Below, in pieces: positions 1 to 9,052 of a DNA stretch of 64,000 nucleotides. Under the pieces are notes generated by a model, which was not told where the DNA came from, made no database searches, and saw only the letters and a list, made by a program, of their open reading frames with translations. Origin of the DNA: an uncultured Lachnospiraceae bacterium (GTDB lineage: Bacteria; Bacillota; Clostridia; Lachnospirales; Lachnospiraceae); assembly GCA_910589195.1 (NCBI GenBank), contig CAJUTC010000015.1, positions 3,620-67,619 on the forward strand. The letters run 5' to 3'. Positions within the stretch are counted from its first letter, which is position 1. The number at the start of each line of letters is the position of its first letter. The position numbers were made by a program, and so were the translations under genes.

Positions 1-424
1 TTATGTACCATTCGCTGCCCGGAAGTGTAACCACAGAAAACATACCGTCAAAAATCACACTGTTAGTGAAATCTCCGGATAAGAACAGCACAAAGTAGAT
101 GATTACATTCAACAATATTTTTGAAGTTGAAAAATGATATTGCTGCATTCTTAAATACTCCTTCTTAAAGAGCAGGCTTCCGTCCTCCGCCATGCGGCGC
201 GCGGTCTTATGGTCACCAGCTAAAATTGCCTCGCCCGCCGGAGGCATGGATGGCTTTTTGTGCATAGAGAGGTGCCATCTTTCCAATGTACCTTGAATGC
301 ACTCCCGAATTACCTCTTTATCGTCCCAATTATCCGGAATACAATCAAAAGTACCATACTTCCGCAAGAAAAAATGATGTTCTTTGTATTCAAAGGCAAC
401 AGGAAACTGTGTGTTTTTTATTGT
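1..424 (-). CDS. Partial membrane-protein ORF running off the left edge
   Basis: An open frame enters from the edge and stays open from 424 down to 1, so at least 141 codons are seen and the C-terminus is missing. The product is not recognised. The first ~90 residues are soluble and charged (FDCIPDNWDD, then GDHKTARRMAEDG), followed by a hydrophobic segment (LLNVIIYFVLFL) typical of a membrane span. The start is uncertain. ATG codons lie at 265, 247, 193 and 148, and the one at 148 has an AAGGAG eight bases upstream. An ATG at 428 would join the same reading only if one A were removed from an A6 run near 419-414. The sequence before 265 still looks coding, which favours the long version or a frameshifted one. 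It follows the restriction operon in the same direction. Confidence 0.5.
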
Positions 425-459
425 TCATCAGTAATCAAAAACAGTACTATCTGGTTCTT

Positions 460-657
460 TTATGTAAATAATTTCTGATTCAAAGGGAGCCTCTTTTCTG
501 TAATTTTGACACCTTTATGATAACAATGATTACGCTCCTGCCAATAAACTCCGAGCTGATATTGTACGCATAAAGGACAATGATAGAAAACTAAATCTCG
601 ATCATAATTAATATGGCAGGGAGTCGTTGTGCCACTAACATGGCATAAAACGGTTTT
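460..657 (-). pseudogene. Decayed cysteine-rich KTR-type small protein
   Basis: Just beyond the hsdS stop, a frame with no usable start codon reads TVLCHVSGTTTPCHINYD and then DLVFYHCPLC before stopping at 462-460. The spacing of the Cys pairs and the hydrophobic start recall the small cysteine-rich KTR proteins of Tn916-like integrative elements, whose N-terminus reads like VLCPVCGNKTR. Here one of the first Cys residues is Ser. An IKEPD motif that KTR proteins carry near their end occurs in another frame (about 450-440). The reading is therefore frameshifted and start-less. It is probably a remnant of a mobile element beside the restriction island. The family match is from memory of the motif and is not proven. 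Confidence 0.4.
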
Positions 658-661
658 TCTT

Positions 662-2038
662 CTATAATATCTCCTTACGGCATTTTTTCACAAGTTCCCC
701 CGCCCATTCCTCCGCAGGGTTATTCGTTCTCAGTTCACCACGGAACGCACGGGCTAAAATTGCCTTTTTCATGGTGTCGATCTGAGAGAGGACTGCTTCA
801 GCGGCTGCTTTAGCTTGTTGCTCCGATGCTAAAAGCTTTTGAAGCAATTTGACAATCGCTCTTTGTTCGTTTACTTGGGGTACAGGAATCACATATGCTC
901 CAATCTTCTTTGCATTGATATTGGACTGATTTACCCCGTCTGTCTTAACTGAGTTACAGTATTTTTTAGCTCTGTCAGTATTTAGTGCATAATTCAAGAA
1001 ATCGCCTGTCACTACCTCATGATCGTAGTCCAATTTAATCAAGTATCCTGCATAAATAGCGGGATATTCGCCACGATAAATTGATGTTTTTCCCACCAGG
1101 GCGGCACTGTTTGTACGATTGAAAAGAATGTCACCAGCATTGAGGTAATACTTTTCAATATCATTTTTATCGTTGGTATATACCAAATCAGACCAATCAA
1201 TTTCTCCTTGCTGCAAATTGCCCATGCGAATAACAGCCACTGAACCTGTCTTTTCGGATTTTTTTGCTGTTCCATATCTGAGAGAATGACAAATAGAATC
1301 TATCGAAAGTTGTTCCCAGCTATCCAGCCCCACCCCATGCTCTTTTCTCCACCGCTCCGTCAGTTTCCCTGTAAACGCCTTATGCAGAATTGCGGATTTC
1401 CGCAGTTCAAACCCATCCACCACCGTCTGGGCCTTTTCCTTCGCCTCATCCAGCTTGGCAAACAGGCTTTCAATGCGGGAAACGATGCGGTGTTGTTCGG
1501 GGAGAGGAGGGAGTGGAATTGCGTGTTTTTTGATAATTTCTTGAGAAATATTAGGCTGTGCGCCGCCTTTTCCCTTCTTAACAAAATTATCCTTCTCTGA
1601 ACGAGCATAATAAAACAAATATTTAAAATATACTGCTAGTGATGCTACACCACACGCGCAAGCTTGATTGGTGGTAGCCTCAACGCCTAAAATGCCAACT
1701 TTACCAATTGTTGCGCCATACATCGCTATGATAACCGTGTTGATTGGAAATAGTTTTGCACTGGAATGGATAACAGCATCTTCTGATAGGTGTTCTTCCG
1801 TTTCAAAAATATAGTCGTCGTTTAATTCGCCTGTTTTTATCCAAGGAATAGTTCCCTGATAATATAATGGAATTTTTCTTGAAGGCGTACCTCCAGAACC
1901 CCATCGGGCAATATTTTCCATCCTTGTCCAGCACCAATTCTTAGGAATCGGGTATGGTTCTTCATTTGCAGGCACAAGAGCCTGTTGCAATCGTTCTTCT
2001 GGCGGCAATCCTTTTGCCGCCTTTTTCCCTCTTGCCAT
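662..2038 (-). CDS. hsdS: Type I restriction-modification specificity subunit HsdS
   Basis: 458 residues, normal for HsdS. This subunit carries the DNA target recognition of the HsdR2M2S complex and is shared by methylation and cleavage. Two target-recognition domains alternate with two conserved helical spacers. TRD1 covers about residues 30-170 (begins WIKTGEL). The central spacer contains LPPLPEQHRIVSRIESL and ends at a KAFTGKLTERW motif. TRD2 covers about 240-385. The C-terminal spacer repeats the pattern with PVPQVNEQRAIVKLL and ARAFRGELR. The start ATG lies one base after the hsdM stop, with GGAGGTG overlapping the end of hsdM. The two TRDs differ, so a bipartite recognition site is expected. 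No inverted partial hsdS copy or invertase gene is visible, so there is no sign of phase-variable shuffling. Confidence 0.96.
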   Translation of the reverse strand: MARGKKAAKGLPPEERLQQALVPANEEPYPIPKNWCWTRMENIARWGSGGTPSRKIPLYYQGTIPWIKTGELNDDYIFETEEHLSEDAVIHSSAKLFPINTVIIAMYGATIGKVGILGVEATTNQACACGVASLAVYFKYLFYYARSEKDNFVKKGKGGAQPNISQEIIKKHAIPLPPLPEQHRIVSRIESLFAKLDEAKEKAQTVVDGFELRKSAILHKAFTGKLTERWRKEHGVGLDSWEQLSIDSICHSLRYGTAKKSEKTGSVAVIRMGNLQQGEIDWSDLVYTNDKNDIEKYYLNAGDILFNRTNSAALVGKTSIYRGEYPAIYAGYLIKLDYDHEVVTGDFLNYALNTDRAKKYCNSVKTDGVNQSNINAKKIGAYVIPVPQVNEQRAIVKLLQKLLASEQQAKAAAEAVLSQIDTMKKAILARAFRGELRTNNPAEEWAGELVKKCRKEIL

Positions 2039-2039
2039 A

Positions 2040-3455
2040 TCACACCTCCGACAGAGCTTTCAGCGCATTCACCACACTTTGCAGGAGATCCACCGCCTCC
2101 TCAAGCTGTGCGATAGCTTCCTCGCCGCTTGTAATCGGGTTGGGCAAATCGTCATAGTCAACCACAGAATCATCCCGAATCAGACCCAGGTCAAGGCTGT
2201 TGCCCTTTTCCGCGATCTGTTCACGGGTGAACACGTTCCACCGCTCATCCTGCATGGCATGGCGGTCAGCAGCTTCAAACGCCGCCTCAAAATCCGCAAA
2301 ATGCTCTGTTTTCAGCGGGCTGGTCTTGCCGAAGGAGGGCATATTGGTACGCAGATCATAGAACCAGACCTCCTGTGTGTTGCCCTTATCCGCCTTGCCA
2401 CGGGTAAAAAACAGCACATTGGTCTTAACCCCCTGTGCATAGAAAATGCCGGTGGGCAGACGCAGAACCGTATGCAGATTACACTTGTCCATCAGGTCGA
2501 TACGAATTTTCTCACCCTCGCCGTCCGCAAATAGGACGTTATCTGGAAGAACAACGGCGGCACGGGCTTTTCCATCTGCTTTCAGGCTGCGATAAATATG
2601 CTGTAAAAAGTTCAACTGCTTGTTGCTGGTGGTATAGGTGAAATCATCACGGGTGGCACGCTCGCCACCCTTTTTTGTCCCAAACGGAGGATTGGTGAGG
2701 ACTACATCATAACCCTTCATGCCTTTGCCGAGATTGGACAGGGTATCGCCCAGAATGATCTCTCCCTCCATATCGTGCAGCATGGCGTTCATCAGGGCCA
2801 GGCGGTGGGTATCATGTACTAACTCCGTACCTGTAAAAGCCTCTGTACGCTCAAAGGCGGCAGTATCTGCGTCCAGGTCAAAAAAGTCATCAGTCTGCGC
2901 GGCAATATATTGATGGGCAGCAATCATAAAGCCAAATGTACCGCAAGCGGGGTCATTGCAGCGTTCCTTCGGCTGCGGCTTTACCAGACGGGTCATCACG
3001 TCAATCAACACACGGGGCGTAAAATACTGCCCGGCACCCGATTTTTTCTCGTTGGCGTTTTTCTCCAAAAGACCCTCATACAGATTGCCCAGCCCTTCTT
3101 CTCGGGCGGAGAACCAGTCCAGCCCGTCAATGGTGGTGATGATTTTTTCAAGATTTTTTGGCTCATCAATGTTGGTGGCTGCGCCCTGATAGATTTCCCG
3201 CACACGGCCTGTGCAGTTTTCGCCCAGATAGTTCAGCAATTCTTTGTAGAATTTCTTCAATTCGATGCCGCTTTTTGCGGTCAGATTGTCCCAGCGGTAG
3301 GCTTCTGGTATCTGGCTCTCTGCACCCGTTTCCTTCGCCATTTTCAGGAACAGGATATAGGTCAGTTCCGTCACATACTGGTGATAGGTGATGCCGTCAT
3401 CACGTAGAACGTTGCAGAGGTTCCAGAGCTTAGATACGATTTCCTGTGTTGTCAT
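2040..3455 (-). CDS. hsdM: Type I restriction-modification DNA methyltransferase HsdM
   Basis: 471 residues. An N6-adenine methyltransferase that, with HsdS, modifies the host recognition sites and forms the core of the restriction complex. An N-terminal HsdM_N helical domain (about 1-130) precedes the catalytic Rossmann domain. AdoMet-binding motif I reads DPACGTFGFM near residue 168, and catalytic motif IV is NPPFG near residue 255, both intact. The start codon overlaps by one base the stop of the preceding small gene, and the stop sits one base before hsdS, so translation is probably coupled. Confidence 0.97.
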   Translation of the reverse strand: MTTQEIVSKLWNLCNVLRDDGITYHQYVTELTYILFLKMAKETGAESQIPEAYRWDNLTAKSGIELKKFYKELLNYLGENCTGRVREIYQGAATNIDEPKNLEKIITTIDGLDWFSAREEGLGNLYEGLLEKNANEKKSGAGQYFTPRVLIDVMTRLVKPQPKERCNDPACGTFGFMIAAHQYIAAQTDDFFDLDADTAAFERTEAFTGTELVHDTHRLALMNAMLHDMEGEIILGDTLSNLGKGMKGYDVVLTNPPFGTKKGGERATRDDFTYTTSNKQLNFLQHIYRSLKADGKARAAVVLPDNVLFADGEGEKIRIDLMDKCNLHTVLRLPTGIFYAQGVKTNVLFFTRGKADKGNTQEVWFYDLRTNMPSFGKTSPLKTEHFADFEAAFEAADRHAMQDERWNVFTREQIAEKGNSLDLGLIRDDSVVDYDDLPNPITSGEEAIAQLEEAVDLLQSVVNALKALSEV

Positions 3456-3733
3456 CAGAAGCTGCCTCCGTTCCGTTGCTGGTCAACAGCAGCTTGCATA
3501 GCGATTTCAGCAATACAAGCATGTATAGCCTCTTGCTGATATTCAGGTTCAATTTCTCTGGCGGCCTTAAAATAGTCAGAAATTGCTTTTACCATGTCCC
3601 CAATTTTCTTCTGCTGTTCCCAGTACTTGCGCTGTGCTTCTGCTTGCTGCCGCTGGGCTTCATGTTGCTGCAAATAGGCAGGATTTACATAGGTGGGATT
3701 GTAAATGCTATATGGATACTGGTTATAAATCAT
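3455..3733 (-). CDS. Small uncharacterised protein inside the hsd operon
   Basis: 92 residues, not recognised. The N-terminus is rich in Tyr, Asn and Pro (MIYNQYPYSIYNPTYVNP). It is followed by a Gln/Ala/Glu-rich stretch likely to be helical or coiled-coil (QQHEAQRQQAEAQRKYWEQQ) and an acidic helix. There is no signal peptide or membrane span. Its start overlaps the hsdR stop by four bases and its stop overlaps the hsdM start by one, so it is translated as part of the restriction operon. That placement between hsdR and hsdM suggests a role in assembly or control of restriction. This is inference from context only. Confidence 0.8.
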   Translation of the reverse strand: MIYNQYPYSIYNPTYVNPAYLQQHEAQRQQAEAQRKYWEQQKKIGDMVKAISDYFKAAREIEPEYQQEAIHACIAEIAMQAAVDQQRNGGSF

Positions 3734-6700
3734 GCAATTTTTCCTCCGTCATCGTACAAATACTCATTAAGTTCCAAGATGATGCTTTCCAGATTATTTC
3801 CAAATACTTTGTTGATTTTCTCAAAACCGCCCTGCGACTTAAAGCGTCCGTCATTATCAAATACAGTCACATTCAGAACAGATTCTTCCATCAGGTATTT
3901 TTCCATTCTGGTAATCCAGTTAAGTTCCTGTTTGGAGAAGTTGTGTGCTTTTTTCAGTTTGTCCACCGCTCGTCTAATGCGAGCCTCATGGGAAATCAGA
4001 ATGGAGCCGACAGCATATCGGCGTATCAGGCTGATAATATCAGCGACAATTTCTTCATTTGTCATCTGGGAAATAGCAGTATTGAGCTGCTGGGTGGTAA
4101 ATCCCTCCCTGTCCAGCGTCAGGCGCAGGGAATGCAGGCCCTCGCGGGTCAGCTCCTCCGGCCTTGTGCAGACGATATTCAATGCGGCAATTTTATTCAG
4201 ATTGGTCTTGATGTAATCAGCAAATGCGTCCAAATAATCTTCAGGCTTGCTGCCCTTGCCGTAGCCCCTGGTATGTTCCAGAAGCTCATCCTCATGGTGG
4301 GAGATCACAACAGCGCGGCGGCCATCCGGCTTGAACTGTGCCAGCATTTTGAACAGCTCCGCATAGGCAAGCAGACAGTTTTTTGCATCCTTCGGTTTGC
4401 GCTGCTGAATATCCGCAATGAACTGGGTGGGGTTTTGTCCTCTGGTCATGCTGATAAAATGTTCCATTGTTTCGTCATCCATGCGCCATTTTTTCCGTTG
4501 CAGCTTTGCCATAATCTGGTCGATCTGGTTTTCCACCTGGCGTTCGTCCTCCAGAACTTCCAGTCCATCCAAAAGCTGCTCAAATGTTGCGCTGGGGTTG
4601 GCAACAACGGGCTTCATGGTGTTGACTGTTTCCAGAGAATCATAAACGCCAACAGGGTCGTAGATCTCAAAATGGGTTTTGTGGATTTCGGAACAGCGGC
4701 GGGTGGCGCGGCCCAACATCTGCTCGAACAGAATGCGGGATTTTACGCGGCGCATGAATACCAATGTTGTGATAGCGGGGACATCTATTCCCGTAGTCAG
4801 CAAATCAACTGTGACAACAATGCTGGGAAAGCGTTCATTCTTGAATCGCTTGATGGCGTCCTTTACCTTTTTCTTGTTTCCGCCGCCTACAGAACTGGTA
4901 ATTTTCATAATGGCGTCATTGTCCACGCCCATTTCCGTATAAATCTCCTTCAGGATTTTTACAATCAGATCGGCATGGTCATCATTGGCGGCGAAAATCA
5001 ATGTTTTTCCCTGTACATCTGGGCTTTCAGGATCAATGTCACAGGCAATTTCATTCAGAACGGTCCGATTGAACGGCTCTGTTATGACTTGACGGTTGAA
5101 AGCGTCCACATCAAAGTCCAACTCATCTTCCAGCAGTTCAGAATTGGTGACCTCACCTGTCACAGGGTCATACCGTACAACAGTATCGCCCTTTTTGTAG
5201 TGGATACCCTCAGTGCTTAATTTGGTGGGCAGCCTATGGGGAGCATCATGGTCAACCAGATACCCTTCGATCACCGCCTCACGGTATGTATATTTGAATA
5301 CGGGCTGTCCAAATATTTCTGTGGTCTGTAGTGCTGGGGTTGCAGTCAGAGCGATTTTTACAGCATCAAAGTATTCCACAACACAGCGATATTTGCTCTG
5401 ATAATCGATTTGGTCACGGTAAAGGATTTCATTCTCACCCATTTCTTTATCCAGAATATAGCCTCGGTGGGCCTCATCAATGATGACCAAATCAAAGTCG
5501 GAAACAGCGGGCATGGTGTCCTCGGCATTGTACAGAATCCGTTTTACCATGCTTTGAACGGTAGCGATCTGGATGCGGGTTTCGCGATCGATATCCTTAT
5601 CATTCAAACCCTTGATATTGTATATATCGTCAAGGGTCATTAAATCCTCCAGCTTGACCTCCTGGAATACGTCAGATGCCTGTTCGCCCAAAGCGGTTCT
5701 ATCCACCAGGAAAAGGATTCTGCGAAACCGTCCTGTTTTCAGGAACCGATAAATCATGCCTAGAATGGTGCGGGTCTTGCCTGTGCCTGTTGCCATAGCA
5801 AGCAGGACATTACGCTGGCCATTGATAATTGCTTCTTCAGCGGCCTTTATTGCTCTCACCTGATATTCATAGAGGTTCAAACCGTCCTTGTCGCGCAGCA
5901 GGTCATAGGACATCTCCCGCAAATCCTGGTTCTTTGCGGAAATATTCTTATCAAGCGCCTCCATGATTCCCTCTGGACTCATCCAGCCTCTCAGCGCTTT
6001 GGGCGCGTTATCAGGCTGCCTCAAATCCAAAAACCATATGCCGCTTTTCGTATCGTACTGCTCTAAATACGGTCTGCCGTTAGTGGCAAAGGTGAATGGC
6101 ACACCATAGCTGCCCCATGTACCAATTTGATATACCTGATCGTCATTACGGATATTTTTTGAATAGTCCTTACACTGGTAGTCAATCACAGAAGGAATAT
6201 CTTTATGGATTGCCTTGGCCTCAACCGTTGCGACCAACTGCGTGCCAACAAATAGAGCATAATCGACATAGCCCCGATTGCCGACAGTAGAATCTGTGGG
6301 CCATTCGGCAATAGCGATATTGCGTCCTTTTGCAGGGCGCGTCCCTTTGGAATAACGCAATAGTCCTGTGTCAGCCTCCCAGCCAACCTTACGAAGCTGC
6401 TCATCAATCAAGTAACGTGTTTCTGACTCGGATTTGATTCGCTGGCTTGCAGCTTTGCCGGACAGCTTCTTTCTGGTTTCCTTTTCGACAATAGGGGATG
6501 CAGCCGCCACCTTTGCCGCAGCACCTATCAGGGCTTCTTCCTGTGCCTGTTCATTTTGTTTGTTGATGCTGACAGGCTCTGGCGTATCAAGCGGCATAAC
6601 AAATGGACGGTTCTGATAATTCCAGTCACCATAGGTCTGCATGAACCATTCACACAGACTGTACGCCATTTGAAGAAGTGCCTTTCCGTCCGTTATGGAA

Positions 6701-6996
6701 GCGTAGTTTTCATGTGTCGCTTTATTTCGGCTAATGCGCAAAGCATGAAGAACATCCTTCAGGTCACGGGTAATCATCCCCTCCCGGAACAGTCCGTTGA
6801 TCCTGTTTGCCGCTGTGTTATCACCGGGCAGAGGGATTCTGTCATAAGTGAAACACAAATTGACGATCGTTTCACCGATCATCCCCAATTTCATCAGACA
6901 GGAGTTGGAATCGCTATATAGATATTTTTCCGCCAGCTCGCCGAAGTTGGCCAGAACAGGAAAATGACTGTTCAAAAATTCAAAGTTTGACTTCAT
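3730..6996 (-). CDS. hsdR: Type I restriction endonuclease subunit HsdR
   Basis: 1088 residues. The motor and nuclease subunit that translocates DNA and cuts unmodified DNA. The N-terminal ~110 residues resemble the DUF4145 module found at the front of EcoEI-type HsdR proteins. Next comes the PD-(D/E)xK nuclease region near residues 235-260 (VDYALFVG, then ATVEAKAIHKD). The SF2 helicase motor follows: Walker A ATGTGKT near 400, DEAH near 506, and motif III TATPA near 550. A C-terminal EcoEI-type domain completes it. All expected catalytic residues are present. The start overlaps the upstream HTH gene by four bases. Confidence 0.96.
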   Translation of the reverse strand: MKSNFEFLNSHFPVLANFGELAEKYLYSDSNSCLMKLGMIGETIVNLCFTYDRIPLPGDNTAANRINGLFREGMITRDLKDVLHALRISRNKATHENYASITDGKALLQMAYSLCEWFMQTYGDWNYQNRPFVMPLDTPEPVSINKQNEQAQEEALIGAAAKVAAASPIVEKETRKKLSGKAASQRIKSESETRYLIDEQLRKVGWEADTGLLRYSKGTRPAKGRNIAIAEWPTDSTVGNRGYVDYALFVGTQLVATVEAKAIHKDIPSVIDYQCKDYSKNIRNDDQVYQIGTWGSYGVPFTFATNGRPYLEQYDTKSGIWFLDLRQPDNAPKALRGWMSPEGIMEALDKNISAKNQDLREMSYDLLRDKDGLNLYEYQVRAIKAAEEAIINGQRNVLLAMATGTGKTRTILGMIYRFLKTGRFRRILFLVDRTALGEQASDVFQEVKLEDLMTLDDIYNIKGLNDKDIDRETRIQIATVQSMVKRILYNAEDTMPAVSDFDLVIIDEAHRGYILDKEMGENEILYRDQIDYQSKYRCVVEYFDAVKIALTATPALQTTEIFGQPVFKYTYREAVIEGYLVDHDAPHRLPTKLSTEGIHYKKGDTVVRYDPVTGEVTNSELLEDELDFDVDAFNRQVITEPFNRTVLNEIACDIDPESPDVQGKTLIFAANDDHADLIVKILKEIYTEMGVDNDAIMKITSSVGGGNKKKVKDAIKRFKNERFPSIVVTVDLLTTGIDVPAITTLVFMRRVKSRILFEQMLGRATRRCSEIHKTHFEIYDPVGVYDSLETVNTMKPVVANPSATFEQLLDGLEVLEDERQVENQIDQIMAKLQRKKWRMDDETMEHFISMTRGQNPTQFIADIQQRKPKDAKNCLLAYAELFKMLAQFKPDGRRAVVISHHEDELLEHTRGYGKGSKPEDYLDAFADYIKTNLNKIAALNIVCTRPEELTREGLHSLRLTLDREGFTTQQLNTAISQMTNEEIVADIISLIRRYAVGSILISHEARIRRAVDKLKKAHNFSKQELNWITRMEKYLMEESVLNVTVFDNDGRFKSQGGFEKINKVFGNNLESIILELNEYLYDDGGKIA

Positions 6997-7217
6997 AGTT
7001 CCATCTCCTTGCTGGCCGGCTCTGGGAATGAATTTTCGCTTTCAGATTTATGCTTGTTAAATCTCTTATCAGAGGGTTTTTTAGAACCTGCCGGAATGAG
7101 CCAGGTCTTTTCTTTCTTGATTGCACCGTCTATTCGGCCATCAGCGCATAAAACTCCAATCCTGTGTGGTGTGATATTCCATTGCACAGACATCTCCGCT
7201 GTTGTTAAATATTCCAT
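6993..7217 (-). CDS. Small helix-turn-helix (excisionase/MerR-like) protein heading the hsd operon
   Basis: 74 residues from the ATG at 7217, chosen because AAGGAGG lies six bases upstream. A longer frame from 7256 has no such site. The N-terminal ~45 residues (YLTTAEMSVQWNITPHRIG, then a GRIDGA segment and WLIPAG) match the winged-helix pattern of excisionase/MerR-like DNA-binding domains. The C-terminal ~25 residues are Lys/Ser/Glu-rich and probably disordered. Its stop overlaps the hsdR start, so it is the first gene of the restriction operon. A palindrome lies inside the operon promoter just upstream, so autoregulation is a reasonable guess. Confidence 0.8.
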   Translation of the reverse strand: MEYLTTAEMSVQWNITPHRIGVLCADGRIDGAIKKEKTWLIPAGSKKPSDKRFNKHKSESENSFPEPASKEMEL

Positions 7218-7268
7218 ACCCACCCTCCTTGCATCCTTAAATCGGAGTACATCCAATATCTATTCCTC

Positions 7269-7297
7269 ATTATACATCATGTATCGGAACAAAACAA
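7269..7297 (-). promoter_or_regulatory. Sigma-A promoter of the hsd operon
   Basis: On the minus strand, TTGTTT (7297-7292) and TATAAT (7274-7269) are separated by exactly 17 bases and face the HTH-hsdR-hsdM-hsdS operon. Confidence 0.75.
7272..7284. promoter_or_regulatory. Candidate operator palindrome within the hsd promoter
   Basis: A perfect inverted repeat ATACAT-C-ATGTAT occupies the spacer and overlaps the -10 box. Bound protein would block the promoter. The adjacent HTH protein is the obvious candidate binder (inference). Confidence 0.45.
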
Positions 7298-7358
7298 CAT
7301 AAGGCCCCGCTTTCACCCAACATTTTTGTATTGCGATAGTTTGAACCAGTAAGTCCCT

Positions 7359-7463
7359 TTAGGGGCGGCTGTGAATGGTGAATATGGTGGAGAATCCGAT
7401 ATAGGAAAACTCATGCACACTGTGACGCTTGGAAGACAACTGGCCGCAATAAGGGCATTTCAT
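7359..7463 (-). CDS. Possible 34-residue zinc-ribbon-like ORF or gene remnant
   Basis: A short frame begins MKCPYCGQ (one CxxC pair) and ends at 7359. No good ribosome site is seen, and the second CxxC of a zinc ribbon is missing. It may be the broken start of a larger zinc-ribbon gene. It lies between the restriction operon and the MATE gene in an otherwise empty stretch of about 380 bases that also holds the two promoters described here. Confidence 0.2.
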   Translation of the reverse strand: MKCPYCGQLSSKRHSVHEFSYIGFSTIFTIHSRP

Positions 7464-7492
7464 GACGGTGGCGCAAAAGTACCCCTTCTTCC

Positions 7493-7521
7493 TTGCCAGT
7501 AAAATAGTTCTGTGCTATACT
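7493..7521 (+). promoter_or_regulatory. Promoter upstream of the MATE gene
   Basis: TTGCCA (7493-7498), a 17-base spacer and TATACT (7516-7521). A second TATAAT at 7584-7589 has no clear -35 box. Confidence 0.6.
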
Positions 7522-7633
7522 AGAGCGTGTTTCAATATTCATTCCTGCTTGTCAGGGAAGATTTAGATCGTTTTAAAAGGTATTATAATTAAGGAATGGA
7601 ACACTTTGGGGAGAAAAGAAAAAGAAAGACAGG

Positions 7634-9004
7634 TTGCACAAGATGGCGGGGATTACAACATATTTTTATGACAATAAGAAACGGATTCAGACAGCAGTTC
7701 GGATGGCATGGCCCTCGGTGCTGGAATCATTTTTTGTAGCTTTGGCAGGCCTTATTGATTCCCTGATGGTAAGTTCACTAGGACCGTCCGCGGTAGCGGC
7801 AGTAGGTCTTACCACCCAGCCCAAATTTTTAGGAATGGCGCTGTTTATCGCCCTGAATGTTTCAGTTTCCGCTATTGTCGCCAGGCGTCGGGGGGAAACG
7901 GATAAAAAAGGCGCAAACCAGGCATTAATGGCAGCCCTTGCGTTTACGGTTATGGCTGGAGTTGTAATTAGTATTCTGTGCGTAATACTGGCAGAACCGA
8001 TTATTACCCTTTGCGGGTCAAACCAGGATACCCATGATAGCGCTGTTTTATATTTCCGGCTGATTATGGGCGGCATGATGTTTAACATTATTTCCCTGGT
8101 GATTAACGCGGCTCAGAGGGGAGCTGGAAATACCAAGATTGCCATGAAAACCAATGTAACTTCGAATATTGTAAATATGATTGGAAACTATCTGATCATA
8201 AACGGCCATTTTGGCTTTCCGGCCCTGGGGATTAAAGGCGCGGCCTTAGCTACTGTGTTTGGAACGGTGATTGCCTGTATTATGAGTATCCGATCCTTGT
8301 GGAAAGATGGGTTTATCAGCGTCCCCTATATGCTGCGGGAGAGGGTTGGCCTTTCGTTTGAACCTGTGAAAAGCATGGTTAAAATCAGTTCCAGTGTGTT
8401 TACAGAACAAGTGCTGATGCGGATTGGATTTATGTCAACGGCTGTGATGGCCGCAAATTTAGGAACCAATGCCATGGCGGCCCATCAGGTAGGCATGAAT
8501 ATTATGAGCGTGTCCTTTTCCTTTGGTGATGGGATGCAGGCGGCAGCCGTTGCGTTGATCGGGAGAAGCTTAGGTGAAAAAACGCCAGACGAAGCAGTAC
8601 GTTATGGAAATATCTGTCAACGGATAGGAAATGTAATTTCGTTGGTGCTGTCCATGGTGTACCTGCTGGGGGGGAGGGCGCTTTATCGTTTGTTTTTTGA
8701 AAATCCGGATATTATTGATATGGGTGTTGGAATCATGAGGCTGATGGTTTTGATCGTGGTGCTCCAGATTGCCCAGGTTATTTATATGGGCTGCCTGCGG
8801 GGAGCAGGTGACGTGGTGTTTACCATGATTGCGTCTACCTTCAGCGTTACATTGGTTCGGACGCTGGGTTCCTACGTGATGGGATATCTGTTTGGACTGG
8901 GTCTTTTAGGGGTATGGATGGGCATTATGGGGGATCAGTTAAGCCGCTTTATCCTGACTACATGGCGTTTTAAATCAGGAAAATGGACATCTGTGAAGAT
9001 TTAA
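7634..9004 (+). CDS. MATE family multidrug/toxin efflux transporter
   Basis: 456 residues, the usual MATE length, with about 12 hydrophobic segments in two homologous halves. The N-terminal half begins with the family pattern AWPSVLESFFVALAGLIDSL. The second half carries the related stretch (VFTEQVLMRIGFM), and the QxxxA-type AAHQVGMNIM segment lies near residue 275. It exports cationic drugs or metabolites in exchange for Na+ or H+; the substrate cannot be told from sequence. The start is uncertain: TTG at 7634 or ATG at 7643, neither with a strong ribosome site. The znuA-like gene follows after about 45 bases, so the genes may be co-transcribed. Confidence 0.9.
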   Translation: MHKMAGITTYFYDNKKRIQTAVRMAWPSVLESFFVALAGLIDSLMVSSLGPSAVAAVGLTTQPKFLGMALFIALNVSVSAIVARRRGETDKKGANQALMAALAFTVMAGVVISILCVILAEPIITLCGSNQDTHDSAVLYFRLIMGGMMFNIISLVINAAQRGAGNTKIAMKTNVTSNIVNMIGNYLIINGHFGFPALGIKGAALATVFGTVIACIMSIRSLWKDGFISVPYMLRERVGLSFEPVKSMVKISSSVFTEQVLMRIGFMSTAVMAANLGTNAMAAHQVGMNIMSVSFSFGDGMQAAAVALIGRSLGEKTPDEAVRYGNICQRIGNVISLVLSMVYLLGGRALYRLFFENPDIIDMGVGIMRLMVLIVVLQIAQVIYMGCLRGAGDVVFTMIASTFSVTLVRTLGSYVMGYLFGLGLLGVWMGIMGDQLSRFILTTWRFKSGKWTSVKI

Positions 9005-9052
9005 GCCGGGAGAAGGAACTGGCGAATGTTTAGATAGAAGGTGAGAAATCGT

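Noticed and set aside
2910..3407. 165-codon plus-strand frame opposite hsdM
   Set aside because: Antisense to conserved hsdM, no ribosome site, no recognisable motif.
3583..5220. A 545-codon open frame opposite hsdR on the plus strand
   Set aside because: It lies fully antisense to the well-supported hsdR, starts without a ribosome site and gives an His/Cys/Phe-rich translation with no recognisable domain. It is a shadow of hsdR codon use.
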